Of a stretch of 64,000 bases of DNA, positions 56,378 to 64,000 are shown piece after piece. The notes beneath the pieces were generated by a model. The model saw only the letters and a program-made list of their open reading frames with translations. It had not been told where the DNA came from and made no database searches. How positions within the stretch are numbered: position 1 is the stretch's first letter; each line of letters starts with the position of its first letter. The DNA lies in the NCBI RefSeq assembly GCF_023016265.1, contig NZ_CP095412.1, forward strand, positions 1,240,001 through 1,304,000. The letters run 5' to 3'. This stretch comes from Blastococcus sp. PRF04-17 (GTDB taxonomy: Bacteria; Actinomycetota; Actinomycetes; Mycobacteriales; Geodermatophilaceae). Made by a program: the position numbers and the translations under genes.

Positions 56378-58321
56378 ATGTGTGGCCTGCTCGCCTACTT
56401 CTCGACCGACGCCGACCGGGTGGACGACGCCACGGTGACGGCGGTGCGCGCGGCCCAGCACTGCATGCGCCACCGCGGGCCCGACGAGAACGAGGCCTGG
56501 TGGGACGACCGGGCCGTCTTCGGCTTCAACCGGCTGTCGTTCATCGACATTGAGCACAGCCATCAGCCGATGCCCTACGCCGACGGCCGTTACCGGATCG
56601 TCTTCAACGGCGAGATCTACAACTACCTCGAGCTGCGCGCCGAGCTGGCCGCCCTGGGCGCGACCTTCGCGACCGAGGGTGACACCGAGGCGATCGTCGC
56701 CGGCTACCACGTCTGGGGCGAGGCGGTGGTCGACCGGCTGCGGGGCATGTTCGCGTTCCTGATCTGGGACACGCAGACCGACACCGTCTTCGGCGCCCGC
56801 GACCCGTTCGGCATCAAGCCGCTGTTCACCACCCGGCTGGCCGACGGCGCGCTGGCGTTCTCCTCGGAGAAGAAGGCGCTGCTGGAGCTGCTCGGTGGCA
56901 GCAAGGCCGCCGGCGGCGTCGACGCCGCCTCCCTGCAGCACTACCTGACCCTGCAGTACGTACCCGAGCCGGCGACGCTGCACAGCGGCATCCGCCGGAT
57001 CGAGAGCGGCACCAGCTTCACCGTGGTCGACGGCGAGCTGCACACCAAGCGCTACTTCCACCCGACGTTCCCCATCGAGCCGGTGGCGAAGGACGAGGAG
57101 CAGGCGCTCTACGACCGGATCGCCGACGTCCTCGACGACTCGGTGCGCGTGCACATGCGCGCCGACGTGACCGTCGGCTCGTTCCTCTCCAGCGGTATCG
57201 ACTCCACGGCGATCGCCGCGCTGGCGCACCGCTACAACAGCGACCTGATGACCTTCACCGTCGGCTTCCAGCGGCAGGCGCAGTCGGAGATCGAGATCGC
57301 CGCGGAGTCCGCCGCGATCCTCGGCGTGCGGCACGTGCCGGTGGAGGTGACCGCGCAGGAGTTCGCCGAGGCGATCCCGCTGGTCGTCTGGTACCTCGAC
57401 GACCCGGTCGCCGACCCGGCCCTGGTGCCGCTGTACTTCGTCGCCCGCGAGGCCCGCAAGCACGTCAAGGTGGTGCTCTCCGGCGAGGGCGCCGACGAGC
57501 TCTTCGGCGGCTACACCATCTACCGCGAGCCGATCAGCCTCGGGTGGGCGGCCAAGCTGCCGCCGGCCGGGCGCCGTGCCCTGGGCGCACTGTCGCGCCT
57601 GGTGCCGGAGGGCGTGCGCGGCCAGGACCTCCTGCGCCGGGCCTCGACCCCGCTGGAGCAGCGCTACTACGGCAACGCGCGCAACATGCGGGACGACGAG
57701 CTGGCGACCCTGCTGCGCGGTCACGACCCGGACCTGTCGCACGTGCAGGTGACCGAGGAGCTCTACCGGCGCACCCGCGAGGCCGGCTACGACGACGTGA
57801 CGGCCATGCAGTACGTCGACCTGTTCACCTGGCTGCGCGGCGACATCCTCGTCAAGGCCGACAAGATGACGATGGCCAACTCGCTGGAGCTGCGGGTGCC
57901 GTTCCTCGACACCGAGGTCTTCAAGCTGGCCAGCACCCTGCCGTTGGAGATGCGGGTGCCCCGCCGCAGCGACGCGACCAAGTACGCGCTGCGCCGGGCC
58001 ATGGAGCAGATCGTCCCGCCGAGGATCATGAACCGGCGCAAGCTCGGCTTCCCGGTGCCGACGGCCGAGTTCCTCGGCGGGCAGCTGCACGAGTGGGCGC
58101 AGCAGGTGATCGACGACAGCCAGACCGACGAGTGGCTGGATCGCGACGTGCTGCGCCGGCTGCTGGCGACGCTGCCCGGCGCGGACCCGGCGACGGTCGG
58201 CGCCAAGCGCACCGCCCGCCAGCTCTGGACGGTCCTGGTGTTCATGATCTGGCACGGCATCTTCGTCGAGGACCGGATCAGGCCGGAGATCCCGGAGACC
58301 GTCTACCCGGTCCGCCTCTGA
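56378..58321 (+). CDS. asnB: Asparagine synthase (glutamine-hydrolysing)
   Basis: It makes asparagine from aspartate with glutamine and ATP. The 647-residue protein starts with the catalytic Cys (MCGLLAYFS). The glutaminase domain (about 1-215) has HRGPDENEAWW and FNGEIYNYLEL. The synthetase domain has the PP-motif SSGIDSTAIAALA and LSGEGADELFGGYTIY. It is the counterpart of Rv2201, where AsnB also amidates diaminopimelate in peptidoglycan; that second role is only possible here. The palindromic repeat and a hairpin follow. Confidence 0.96.
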   Translation: MCGLLAYFSTDADRVDDATVTAVRAAQHCMRHRGPDENEAWWDDRAVFGFNRLSFIDIEHSHQPMPYADGRYRIVFNGEIYNYLELRAELAALGATFATEGDTEAIVAGYHVWGEAVVDRLRGMFAFLIWDTQTDTVFGARDPFGIKPLFTTRLADGALAFSSEKKALLELLGGSKAAGGVDAASLQHYLTLQYVPEPATLHSGIRRIESGTSFTVVDGELHTKRYFHPTFPIEPVAKDEEQALYDRIADVLDDSVRVHMRADVTVGSFLSSGIDSTAIAALAHRYNSDLMTFTVGFQRQAQSEIEIAAESAAILGVRHVPVEVTAQEFAEAIPLVVWYLDDPVADPALVPLYFVAREARKHVKVVLSGEGADELFGGYTIYREPISLGWAAKLPPAGRRALGALSRLVPEGVRGQDLLRRASTPLEQRYYGNARNMRDDELATLLRGHDPDLSHVQVTEELYRRTREAGYDDVTAMQYVDLFTWLRGDILVKADKMTMANSLELRVPFLDTEVFKLASTLPLEMRVPRRSDATKYALRRAMEQIVPPRIMNRRKLGFPVPTAEFLGGQLHEWAQQVIDDSQTDEWLDRDVLRRLLATLPGADPATVGAKRTARQLWTVLVFMIWHGIFVEDRIRPEIPETVYPVRL

Positions 58322-58347
58322 CGCACGTCGCTGGGGATCGCCTCACT

Positions 58348-58410
58348 GTTGACCATCGGCAGGTGGCGGGGGCCGTCCGGCGTGTCGACCGCCATTCGCC
58401 GATGATCAAC
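58348..58410. repeat. Palindromic intergenic repeat, family A copy 2
   Basis: Arms of 22 nt (58348-58369 and 58389-58410) pair with four mismatches around a 19-nt loop. The core GTTGATCATCGGC and the loop end GTCGAC match copy 1 near 25.9 kb. It lies between the convergent asnB and HesB genes. Confidence 0.85.
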
Positions 58411-58434
58411 GACGAGCCGCCCCGGACACGACAA

Positions 58435-58460
58435 CGCCCGGCCCCATGGGGAGCCGGGCG
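58435..58460 (-). terminator. Terminator hairpin after the HesB/IscA gene
   Basis: CGCCCGGC pairs with GCCGGGCG around a GC-rich loop, 22 nt past the HesB stop on the minus strand. Confidence 0.75.
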
Positions 58461-58481
58461 CTGTGCGAGGTCTGGCGGGGA

Positions 58482-58835
58482 TCAGCTGAAGCTGTCGCCG
58501 CACGCGCAGGAGTTGCCGGCGTTCGGGTTGTCGATCGTGAAGCCCTGCTTCTCGATGGTGTCGACGAAGTCGATGACCGCGCCGCCGAGGTAGGGGCCGC
58601 TCATGCGGTCGACGATGACCTCGACGCCGCCGTACTCGTAGGTCTGGTCACCGTCGAGGTAGCGCTCGTCGAAGAAGAGCTGGTAGCGCAGGCCGGAGCA
58701 GCCGCCGGGCTGGACCGCGATGCGCAGCCGCAGGTCGTCGCGACCCTCCTGGTCCAGCAGCGCCTTGACCTTGGCCGCCGCCGGCTCGCTGAGGATGACG
58801 CCGGTCGCGGCGTCGGTCGTGTCCTGCACCGACAT
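58482..58835 (-). CDS. HesB/IscA/ErpA family iron-sulfur cluster carrier
   Basis: It delivers or inserts Fe-S clusters. The 117-residue A-type carrier has the three conserved Cys in QPGGCSGLRYQL and NSCACGDSF, and GGVEVIVDRMS between them. ATG 58835 follows GGAGG. It is the counterpart of Rv2204c. Clients close by include the Rieske protein QcrA. Confidence 0.95.
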   Translation of the reverse strand: MSVQDTTDAATGVILSEPAAAKVKALLDQEGRDDLRLRIAVQPGGCSGLRYQLFFDERYLDGDQTYEYGGVEVIVDRMSGPYLGGAVIDFVDTIEKQGFTIDNPNAGNSCACGDSFS

Positions 58836-58964
58836 GTTCTGTCCTCCCACATCCCTGGGTGCCCGCTGCGGCACGTCCCGCAACGACCCAACACCGCGGT
58901 AGCGGTCTGTTGTTCCACTGTACGGCGCTGACGGCGAGTTCCCGGGTCTCCTTCCCCACACACG

Positions 58965-58978
58965 TAGACTCCGAACCT
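58965..58978 (+). promoter_or_regulatory. -10 box of leaderless DUF3043 promoter
   Basis: TAGACT (58965-58970) is 8 nt before GTG 58979. Confidence 0.5.
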
Positions 58979-59599
58979 GTGAAGCTCCGCCTGCCCGGCC
59001 GCCGTGACCGCGCCGAGACGACCGGCGTCCCGACCCCGGACGCCTCCGCCGACCTGACGGATCAGCTGGTCAAGGCGTCGGGCAAGGGCCGCCCCACGCC
59101 CAAGCGCAGCGAGGCCCAGGGCCGCCGTCCCGGCCCGCCGCCGCCCCCGCCCACCACGCGGAAGGAGGCCTACAAGCGCATGCGCGAGCAGCAGGCCGCC
59201 CGCCGCGCTGAGTCCCGCCAGGGCATGGCCCGTGGCGACGAGGCCTACCTGCCCGCCCGCGATCGCGGTCCCGTGCGCAAGCTGGTGCGCGACATCGTCG
59301 ACTCCCGCCGCAACGTCGGCAGCTTCTTCCTCGCCATCGCCGGCGTCGCGCTGATCGGCACCGTCGTCCCGAGCCTCGTCGTCCGCAACTACGCGAGCGT
59401 CCTGCTGTTCGGCTTCTTCCTGCTGCTGATCGTCGACTCCGTCGTGCTCAGCCGGAAGATCAAGCGCACGGTCGCCGAGCGCTTCCCCGACGGGACGCAG
59501 CGGACCAAGGGCGTGGTCTGGTACGGCATCACCCGGGCCACCATGATCCGCCGCTGGCGGTTCCCGAAGCCCGAGGTCCCGCTGGGCGCCCAGGTCTGA
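58979..59599 (+). CDS. DUF3043 membrane protein (Rv2206-like)
   Basis: This 206-residue protein has a basic, proline-rich cytosolic N-terminus (KRSEAQGRRPGPPPPPPTTR), the DUF3043 block RKEAYKRMREQQAARRAES, RDRGPVRKLVRDIVDSRRN, and two spans (FFLAIAGVALIGTVVPSLVV, SVLLFGFFLLLIVDSVVLSR). Its tail has WYGITRATMIRRWRFPKP. No function is known. The gene is divergent from HesB, as in M. tuberculosis. Confidence 0.92.
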   Translation: MKLRLPGRRDRAETTGVPTPDASADLTDQLVKASGKGRPTPKRSEAQGRRPGPPPPPPTTRKEAYKRMREQQAARRAESRQGMARGDEAYLPARDRGPVRKLVRDIVDSRRNVGSFFLAIAGVALIGTVVPSLVVRNYASVLLFGFFLLLIVDSVVLSRKIKRTVAERFPDGTQRTKGVVWYGITRATMIRRWRFPKPEVPLGAQV

Positions 59600-59610
59600 G
59601 CCCGGCGCCG

Positions 59611-60423
59611 GTGCAGGTCACCCTCCTCGGCACCGGAGCCGCCGACGGCTGGCCCAACCCCTGGTGCGGGTGCGCCTCCTGCGCCGACGCGCGCCTGCAC
59701 CGGCAGCAGCGCCGCCCCACGTCGGCGCTGGTCGACGGCGTCCTGCTGCTCGACCTCGCTCCCGGGGTTCCGCCGGACGGCATCCCGCTGGCCGGGGTGC
59801 GGACCGTCCTGATCACCCATGCGCACCCCGACCACTGCTCGCCCTTCTCGCTGCTGTGGCGGCGCTGGGCGCGGCGCCCCGAGAAGCTCGTCGTCGTGGG
59901 GCCGGCGCCCGTGCTGGAGGCCTGCCGGCCCTGGCTGGCCCCCGACGACCCGGTCGACCTCGTCGAGATCGTCCCCGGCGGCTCCCTGCAGTGCGGGGAC
60001 CATCTCGTCCGCGCCCTCCACGGCGACCACGAGGTGCCGACCGTGCTCTACGACGTCACCGGTCCGGACGGCGGCCGGCTGCTGTACGCGACCGACACCG
60101 GCCCGCTCCCGGAGCCGACCCTCGCGGCGGCGCACGGGGCGGCCTACGACCTGGTGCTCATGGAGGAGACGTTCGGCGACGTCGTCGACCACGGCACCCG
60201 GCACCTGGACCTCGCGTCCTTCCCGCGCGAGCTGGACCGCCTGCGCGGAGTCGGCGCGGTCACCGGGCAGACCGACGTGGTGGCGGTGCACCTCGGCCAC
60301 CACAACCCGCCCCGTCACGCGCTGGAGGCCCGCCTGGCCGCGCACGGCGCCCGCCTCGTCGACGACGGGACGACGATCGTCACCGGGGGCCGCCGAGGAG
60401 CGGGCTCGACCGGGCACGCCTAA
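59611..60423 (+). CDS. MBL-fold metallo-hydrolase
   Basis: The 270-residue metallo-beta-lactamase-fold protein has LLGTGAADGWPNPWCGC near the start (with a Cys triplet CGCASC), the dinuclear metal motif ITHAHPDHCS (HxHxDH), HGDHEVPT, and ATDTG. It resembles PhnP/RNase Z-type phosphodiesterases, and in actinobacteria homologues occur fused or next to CobU. Its substrate is unknown. GTG 59611 is the first codon after DUF3043, 11 bases away. Confidence 0.85.
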   Translation: MQVTLLGTGAADGWPNPWCGCASCADARLHRQQRRPTSALVDGVLLLDLAPGVPPDGIPLAGVRTVLITHAHPDHCSPFSLLWRRWARRPEKLVVVGPAPVLEACRPWLAPDDPVDLVEIVPGGSLQCGDHLVRALHGDHEVPTVLYDVTGPDGGRLLYATDTGPLPEPTLAAAHGAAYDLVLMEETFGDVVDHGTRHLDLASFPRELDRLRGVGAVTGQTDVVAVHLGHHNPPRHALEARLAAHGARLVDDGTTIVTGGRRGAGSTGHA

Positions 60424-60434
60424 CGTCGCGGTAC
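60421..60434 (+). promoter_or_regulatory. -10 box inside the MBL stop codon
   Basis: TAACGT (60421-60426) includes the TAA stop of the MBL gene and lies 8 nt before GTG 60435. Confidence 0.45.
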
Positions 60435-61418
60435 GTGGAATTCAGACGCCTCGGCCGCTCCGGCCTGAACATCTCCGAGATCGCCTACGGCAACTGGCTC
60501 ACCCATGGTGGCCAGGTCGAGGAGGACGCCGCGCATGCCTGCGTGCGCGCCGCCCTCGACGTCGGCATCACGACCTTCGACACCGCCGACGTCTACGCCG
60601 GCACCCGCGCCGAGTCCGTGCTGGGCCGGGCCCTCCAGGGCGAGCGCCGCTCGTCCTACGAGCTGTTCACCAAGGTCTACTGGCCCACCGGCAAGGGCCC
60701 GAACGACCGCGGCCTGTCCCGCAAGCACATCATCGAGAGCTGCCACGCCTCGCTCGAGCGGCTGCAGACCGACTACGTCGACCTGTACCAGGCGCACCGC
60801 TACGACACGACGGTCCCCCTCGAGGAGACGATGACCGCCTTCGCCGACCTCGTGCGGGCGGGCAAGGTGCTCTACATCGGCGTCAGCGAGTGGAACGCCG
60901 AGGAGATCGCCGCCGGCGCCGCGCTGGCCCGCGACCTCGACATCCAGCTGATCAGCAACCAGCCGCAGTACTCGATGCTCTGGCGGGTCATCGAGGCCGA
61001 GGTCGTGCCGACGTCCGAGCAGGAGGGGCTGTCGCAGATCGTGTGGTCACCGCTGGCCCAGGGAGTGCTCACCGGCAAGTACCGGCCGGGCGAGCAGCCG
61101 CCGGCCGACACCCGCGCCGGGCACGCGGAGGTCGGGCAGTCGATGCAGGGCTTCATGCGCGAGGACATCCTCACCCGCGTGCAGGACCTGCGACCGATCG
61201 CCGACGACCTCGGCCTGTCGATGGCGCAGCTCGCGGTCGCCTGGGTGCTGCAGAACCCGAACGTGGCGGCGGCGATCATCGGGGCCTCGCGTCCCGAGCA
61301 GGTGCACGACAACGTCGCGGCCGCCGGCGTCAAGCTCGACGACGACGTCCTGAAGCGGATCGACGAGGTCCTCGGCGACGTCGTCGAGCGGGACCCCGCC
61401 AAGACCGCCCGCGGCTGA
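60435..61418 (+). CDS. Aldo/keto reductase family protein
   Basis: This NADPH-dependent oxidoreductase of 327 residues is close to the Kv-beta/YghZ group. It has FRRLGRSGLNISEIAYGNWL, the catalytic Asp and Tyr in TFDTADVYAGTRAES, Lys in ELFTKVYWP, His in LYQAHRYDTT and the cofactor segment AIIGASRPEQVHDN. The substrate is unknown. Tandem stop codons (TGATGA) begin a family B repeat. Confidence 0.93.
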   Translation: MEFRRLGRSGLNISEIAYGNWLTHGGQVEEDAAHACVRAALDVGITTFDTADVYAGTRAESVLGRALQGERRSSYELFTKVYWPTGKGPNDRGLSRKHIIESCHASLERLQTDYVDLYQAHRYDTTVPLEETMTAFADLVRAGKVLYIGVSEWNAEEIAAGAALARDLDIQLISNQPQYSMLWRVIEAEVVPTSEQEGLSQIVWSPLAQGVLTGKYRPGEQPPADTRAGHAEVGQSMQGFMREDILTRVQDLRPIADDLGLSMAQLAVAWVLQNPNVAAAIIGASRPEQVHDNVAAAGVKLDDDVLKRIDEVLGDVVERDPAKTARG

Positions 61419-61476
61419 TGAAAGACCCCGTCCTCCTCACCCTTCGCATGCTCAGGGCGAGCCTCGGGACGGGCCC
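61416..61476 (+). repeat. Intergenic repeat, family B copy (after aldo/keto reductase)
   Basis: It starts TGATGAAAGACCCCGTCC at the stop codon. Its outer stem CCCCGTCC/GGACGGGC and inner CTTCGC/GGGCGAGC keep the design of the copy after pfkA. Both share a run of GAGCCTCGGGACGGG. Confidence 0.88.
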
Positions 61477-61495
61477 TGGCCTGGCGGCGAGCTAG

Positions 61496-61708
61496 CTAGT
61501 TCGCCGCCAGGCCCATGGGGCCGTAGACCTTCTCGTGCCCGTCGAACAGCGTCACTGCGGCGACGCCCCGCTCGTGCAGCTCGCGCCAGTTCTCGCCCAG
61601 CCACGACTCGGCGTCGCCCTGGTTGTCGGCCGGCGGCACGTCCACGCCCACGGTGGCCGGGTCGACGGTCGCTCCGGAGGGGTCCTCGAGACGCCAGGTC
61701 CAGCTCAT
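61496..61708 (-). CDS. Small conserved hypothetical protein
   Basis: The 70-residue protein opens MSWTWRLEDPSGATVDP and contains DAESWLGENWRELHERGV and TLFDGHEKVYGPMGL. It is rich in Trp and acidic residues with no membrane span. I recall similar short proteins in other actinobacteria, but no function. ATG 61708 has no strong Shine-Dalgarno sequence. Confidence 0.85.
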   Translation of the reverse strand: MSWTWRLEDPSGATVDPATVGVDVPPADNQGDAESWLGENWRELHERGVAAVTLFDGHEKVYGPMGLAAN

Positions 61709-61812
61709 GCGGGCAGGCTAGTGACCGGAGCAGGACCTGGTGTGACCGGTCCGGCGGATTACCCGCGCCCCCGCGCGGGCATGGTCCCCCACCGACCGCT
61801 ACCGGAGGACCG

Positions 61813-62250
61813 ATGACAGCCGCACCCCCGCCCGGCGCCACGCGCGCCGAGCTCCCCCGCGACCCCGCCGATGTCTCGACCGGCGAGCTGATCGGCAAGC
61901 TCACCGAGCAGATCAGCACGCTCGTCCGCAGCGAGGCCCGCCTCGCGCAGGCTGAGGTGACCCAGAAGGCCAAGAGGCTCGGCGTCGGCGCCGGCCTGTT
62001 CGGCGGCGCGGGGCTGATGGCGTTCTTCGGACTGGCGGTGCTGATCAGCGCCGCCGTGCTCGGGCTGGCCGCCGTCCTGCCCGCCTGGCTGGCCGCCCTC
62101 GTCGTCGCGGTCGTCCTGTTCACGATCGCCGGCGTCCTGGCCCTGATCGGCAGGAAGGACGTCGCCCAGGCCTCCCCGCCGGTGCCGACGCAGGCCATCG
62201 CAGGCGTCCAGGCCGACATCGCCACGGTCAAGCAGGTGCTGTCCCGGTGA
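61813..62250 (+). CDS. Phage holin family / DUF1469 (Actinobacterial holin-X) membrane protein
   Basis: This 145-residue membrane protein has an N-terminal helix STGELIGKLTEQISTLVRSE (the DUF1469 signature) and two spans (LFGGAGLMAFFGLAVLISAA and WLAALVVAVVLFTIAGVLAL). Despite the name it is a chromosomal housekeeping gene, often in stress-induced sets with DUF3618. ATG 61813 follows GGAGGACC. It overlaps the next gene by 4 bases. Confidence 0.92.
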   Translation: MTAAPPPGATRAELPRDPADVSTGELIGKLTEQISTLVRSEARLAQAEVTQKAKRLGVGAGLFGGAGLMAFFGLAVLISAAVLGLAAVLPAWLAALVVAVVLFTIAGVLALIGRKDVAQASPPVPTQAIAGVQADIATVKQVLSR

Positions 62251-62516
62251 CCGCGGCCCACGCCAACGACCCGGAGGCGATCAAGGCCGAGATCGAGGCC
62301 ACCCGCGAGCAGCTGGGCCGGACCGTCGACGAGCTCAGCGCCCGGCTCGACGTCCCGGCGCGGGCCAAGGAGAGCGCCTACCGGGCGCGCGACACCGCCG
62401 TCGAGACCTACCGGGAGAGCCCGCCGCTGGCGATCGGCGGAGCCCTGACCCTGGTGGCACTGGTGTTAGGTCTGGTGGTCGTGCGTCGTCGAGCCGCATC
62501 GAGGAGGAAGCGTTGA
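62247..62516 (+). CDS. DUF3618 protein
   Basis: This 89-residue protein begins with the DUF3618 helix (DPEAIKAEIEATREQLGRTV, DELSARLDVPARAKES) and has one C-terminal span (PPLAIGGALTLVALVLGLVVV) with a basic end. GTG 62247 and the stop TGA both overlap neighbours. With the holin-like and DUF4235 genes it forms an envelope operon of unknown role. Confidence 0.93.
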   Translation: MTAAHANDPEAIKAEIEATREQLGRTVDELSARLDVPARAKESAYRARDTAVETYRESPPLAIGGALTLVALVLGLVVVRRRAASRRKR

Positions 62517-62806
62517 GCAAGGAATCCAAGAAGAAGAGCAAGGGCGCCAAGCTCGCCTACCGGCCCGTCGGCCTGGTCGCCGGCATCCTGGCCGGAACCC
62601 TGTCCGGGATCCTCTTCAAGCAGGTCTGGAAGGCCGTCTCCAACGAGGACGACGCCCCGAGTGCCCTGCAGAGCGAGTACTCGATGAAGGAGGTCGTGCT
62701 CGCCGCCGCACTCCAGGGCGCGATCTTCGCCGCCACCAAGGCCGCGATCGACCGGGCCGGCGCCCGGGGCTTCAAGCAGCTGACCGGCGCCTGGCCGGGC
62801 GACTGA
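62513..62806 (+). CDS. DUF4235 membrane protein
   Basis: This 97-residue protein has a basic start (KESKKKSKGAKLAYRPV), a glycine-rich first span (GLVAGILAGTLSGILFKQVW) and a second segment VVLAAALQGAIFAATKAAID. The rare TTG start at 62513 is chosen because GAGGAGGAAG lies just upstream and the frame overlaps the DUF3618 stop. Function unknown. Confidence 0.92.
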   Translation: MSKESKKKSKGAKLAYRPVGLVAGILAGTLSGILFKQVWKAVSNEDDAPSALQSEYSMKEVVLAAALQGAIFAATKAAIDRAGARGFKQLTGAWPGD

Positions 62807-62852
62807 ACCGCGCACCGAGCGGCCACACAGCGACGATCCAGGGGGAACGGCC

Positions 62853-63986
62853 ATGAGTGGCACGAGCCAACGCGAGAGCGCCGTCGACCGGATCCGGCAG
62901 CGGGTCGAGGAGAAGGCGGCGCGTCGGGCGGCCGCCCTACAGGCGAAGGCGGAGCCGCCCTCCGGCGACTCCGGCCGGCTGCCGCCGGGCGCGCCCGGGC
63001 CCGACGAGCTGCCGGGTCTCCACGCGGAGAAGCCCACGCAGATCCCGTGGCAGGGCTGGAAGCAGGTACTGAAGCGGGCGTGGGCCGAGAACAAGGCCGA
63101 CAACATGCCCATCATCGCCGGCGGTGTGGCGTTCTTCGGCTTCCTGTCGATCTTCCCGGCGCTGATCGCGCTGATCTCGATCTACGGCCTGGTCGCCTCG
63201 CCGGAGACGGTCGAGCGGCAGATCGACGACCTCGCCGCCCAGCTGCCCGAGGACGCCGCGGGTGTGATCGGCACGCAGCTCGACGCGATCGTCGACAACA
63301 GCGGCAGCGCGCTGAGCATCAGCCTGGTGATCTCGATCCTCGCCGCGCTCTGGAGCGCCTCGGGCGGGGTCGGGAACATGGTGACTGCCATCAACCTGGC
63401 CTACGACGAGGTCGAGGCGCGCAGCTTCGTCAAGCTCAAACTGACCTCACTGGCACTCACCCTCGGGGCGATCGTCTTCGTGCTGATCACGTTCAGCCTC
63501 GTGGCCGTCGTCCCCCAGGTGATCGAGGCGCTGCCGCTGGGCGTCGTCGGCACGATCCTGGCGCAGGTGGCCCGCTGGGTGCTGCTGCTGGCGGTGTTCG
63601 CCGGCTCCCTCGCCGTCCTGTACCGGGTGGCGCCCGACCGCGACAACCCGCGGTTCGCCTGGGTCAGCCTCGGCGCGGTCATCGTCACGGTCATCTGGGC
63701 GATCGTCAGCGTCGGCTTCGCGATCTACGTCGACAACTTCGGGTCCTACGACAAGACCTACGGCGCGATCGCCGGCGTCATCGTCCTGATGCTCTGGCTG
63801 TACCTGACCTGCTACCTGGTGCTGCTGGGCGCGGAGATCAACTCCGAGGCCGAGCACCAGACGGCACAGGACACGACGACCGGCGAGCCGCAGCCGATGG
63901 GCGTGCGCGGCGCGCAGGTGGCCGACACCCTGCCCGAGAAGCCGGAACCCGAGAAGGGCGACAGCGACCCCACCCGCAAGAACTGA
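62853..63986 (+). CDS. YihY/virulence factor BrkB family membrane protein
   Basis: This 377-residue protein has a charged N-terminal part (about 1-75), then five to six spans (about 87-110, 145-170, 185-210, 215-240, 255-275, 290-310). It carries the YihY core NMPIIAGGVAFFGFLSIFPA, the SASGGVGNMVTAINLAYDEV motif, and TYGAIAGVIVLMLWLYLTC. Formerly thought to be RNase BN, it is a membrane protein of unknown function. ATG 62853 follows GGGGGAA. Confidence 0.93.
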   Translation: MSGTSQRESAVDRIRQRVEEKAARRAAALQAKAEPPSGDSGRLPPGAPGPDELPGLHAEKPTQIPWQGWKQVLKRAWAENKADNMPIIAGGVAFFGFLSIFPALIALISIYGLVASPETVERQIDDLAAQLPEDAAGVIGTQLDAIVDNSGSALSISLVISILAALWSASGGVGNMVTAINLAYDEVEARSFVKLKLTSLALTLGAIVFVLITFSLVAVVPQVIEALPLGVVGTILAQVARWVLLLAVFAGSLAVLYRVAPDRDNPRFAWVSLGAVIVTVIWAIVSVGFAIYVDNFGSYDKTYGAIAGVIVLMLWLYLTCYLVLLGAEINSEAEHQTAQDTTTGEPQPMGVRGAQVADTLPEKPEPEKGDSDPTRKN

Positions 63987-64000
63987 GGGGAGTCGCCTCA

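Noticed and set aside
61813-62250. Phage remnant, from the holin name
   Set aside because: DUF1469 proteins are chromosomal membrane proteins in actinobacteria. No other phage gene is present.

Overview
The window is a stretch of very GC-rich chromosome from a pigmented aerobic actinobacterium, most likely of the Geodermatophilaceae (Blastococcus, Geodermatophilus or Modestobacter type). The evidence is the high GC content, the many GTG starts, a DUF222/HNH endonuclease gene, a crtE-I-B-Yc-Yd carotenoid locus, a qcrCAB/ctaCEF respiratory cluster and several actinobacteria-only families (DUF3043, DUF3817, DUF3618, DUF4235). No rRNA, tRNA, CRISPR array, integrase or transposase was recognised.

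Layout. 1-2.8 kb: gene debris, an interrupted HNH endonuclease gene and two unknown genes. 2.8-8.1 kb: metF and carotenoid genes (crtE, crtI, crtB on +; crtYc, crtYd on -). 8.1-12.2 kb: an Rv2175c-like DNA-binding protein, a ZTP riboswitch with glyA, and a PASTA-domain kinase at the pknL position. 12.2-18 kb: endonuclease IV, a secreted subtilase, threonine aldolase, class II DAHP synthase and phosphofructokinase. 18-24.4 kb: a chemoreceptor, small membrane and STAS proteins, a PucR-type regulator, an Rv2179c-like exoribonuclease and RidA. 24.4-30.1 kb: glycerol kinase, then an accessory SDR / Baeyer-Villiger monooxygenase / hydrolase / TetR cassette. 30.1-41.5 kb: lipid and envelope genes (acyltransferase, esterase, ArsA-like ATPase, SRPBCC protein, fadD15-like ligase, pimB-like mannosyltransferase, M48 protease) with glucokinase. 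41.5-45.2 kb: two NlpC/P60 cell-wall hydrolases, the first behind a c-di-AMP riboswitch. 45.4-49 kb: a DEDDh/UvrC-like nuclease, a RAM-domain protein and trpD. 49-55.4 kb: ctaE-qcrCAB, a guanidinium exporter behind a guanidine-III riboswitch, and ctaF/ctaC. 55.6-64 kb: membrane proteins, asnB, a HesB/IscA protein, DUF3043, an MBL hydrolase, an aldo/keto reductase, an envelope-stress-like trio and a YihY/BrkB protein.

Gene order follows the Mycobacterium tuberculosis Rv2172c-Rv2206 region (recalled from knowledge, not searched). The carotenoid genes sit where the mycobacterial mannosyltransferase lies, and the SDR/BVMO cassette is an insertion. The block joins folate and one-carbon metabolism, envelope lipid and peptidoglycan work, and the cytochrome bcc-aa3 branch.

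The most notable non-coding content is three riboswitches (ZTP, c-di-AMP, guanidine-III), two families of palindromic intergenic repeats (one begins at stop codons and supplies them), and a recurring leaderless promoter with TANNNT about 7 nt before the start codon. Seven genes carry nine apparent single-base deletions. Restoring one G or C at each gives a normal full-length protein, so indel errors in the assembly are more likely than a cluster of pseudogenes.
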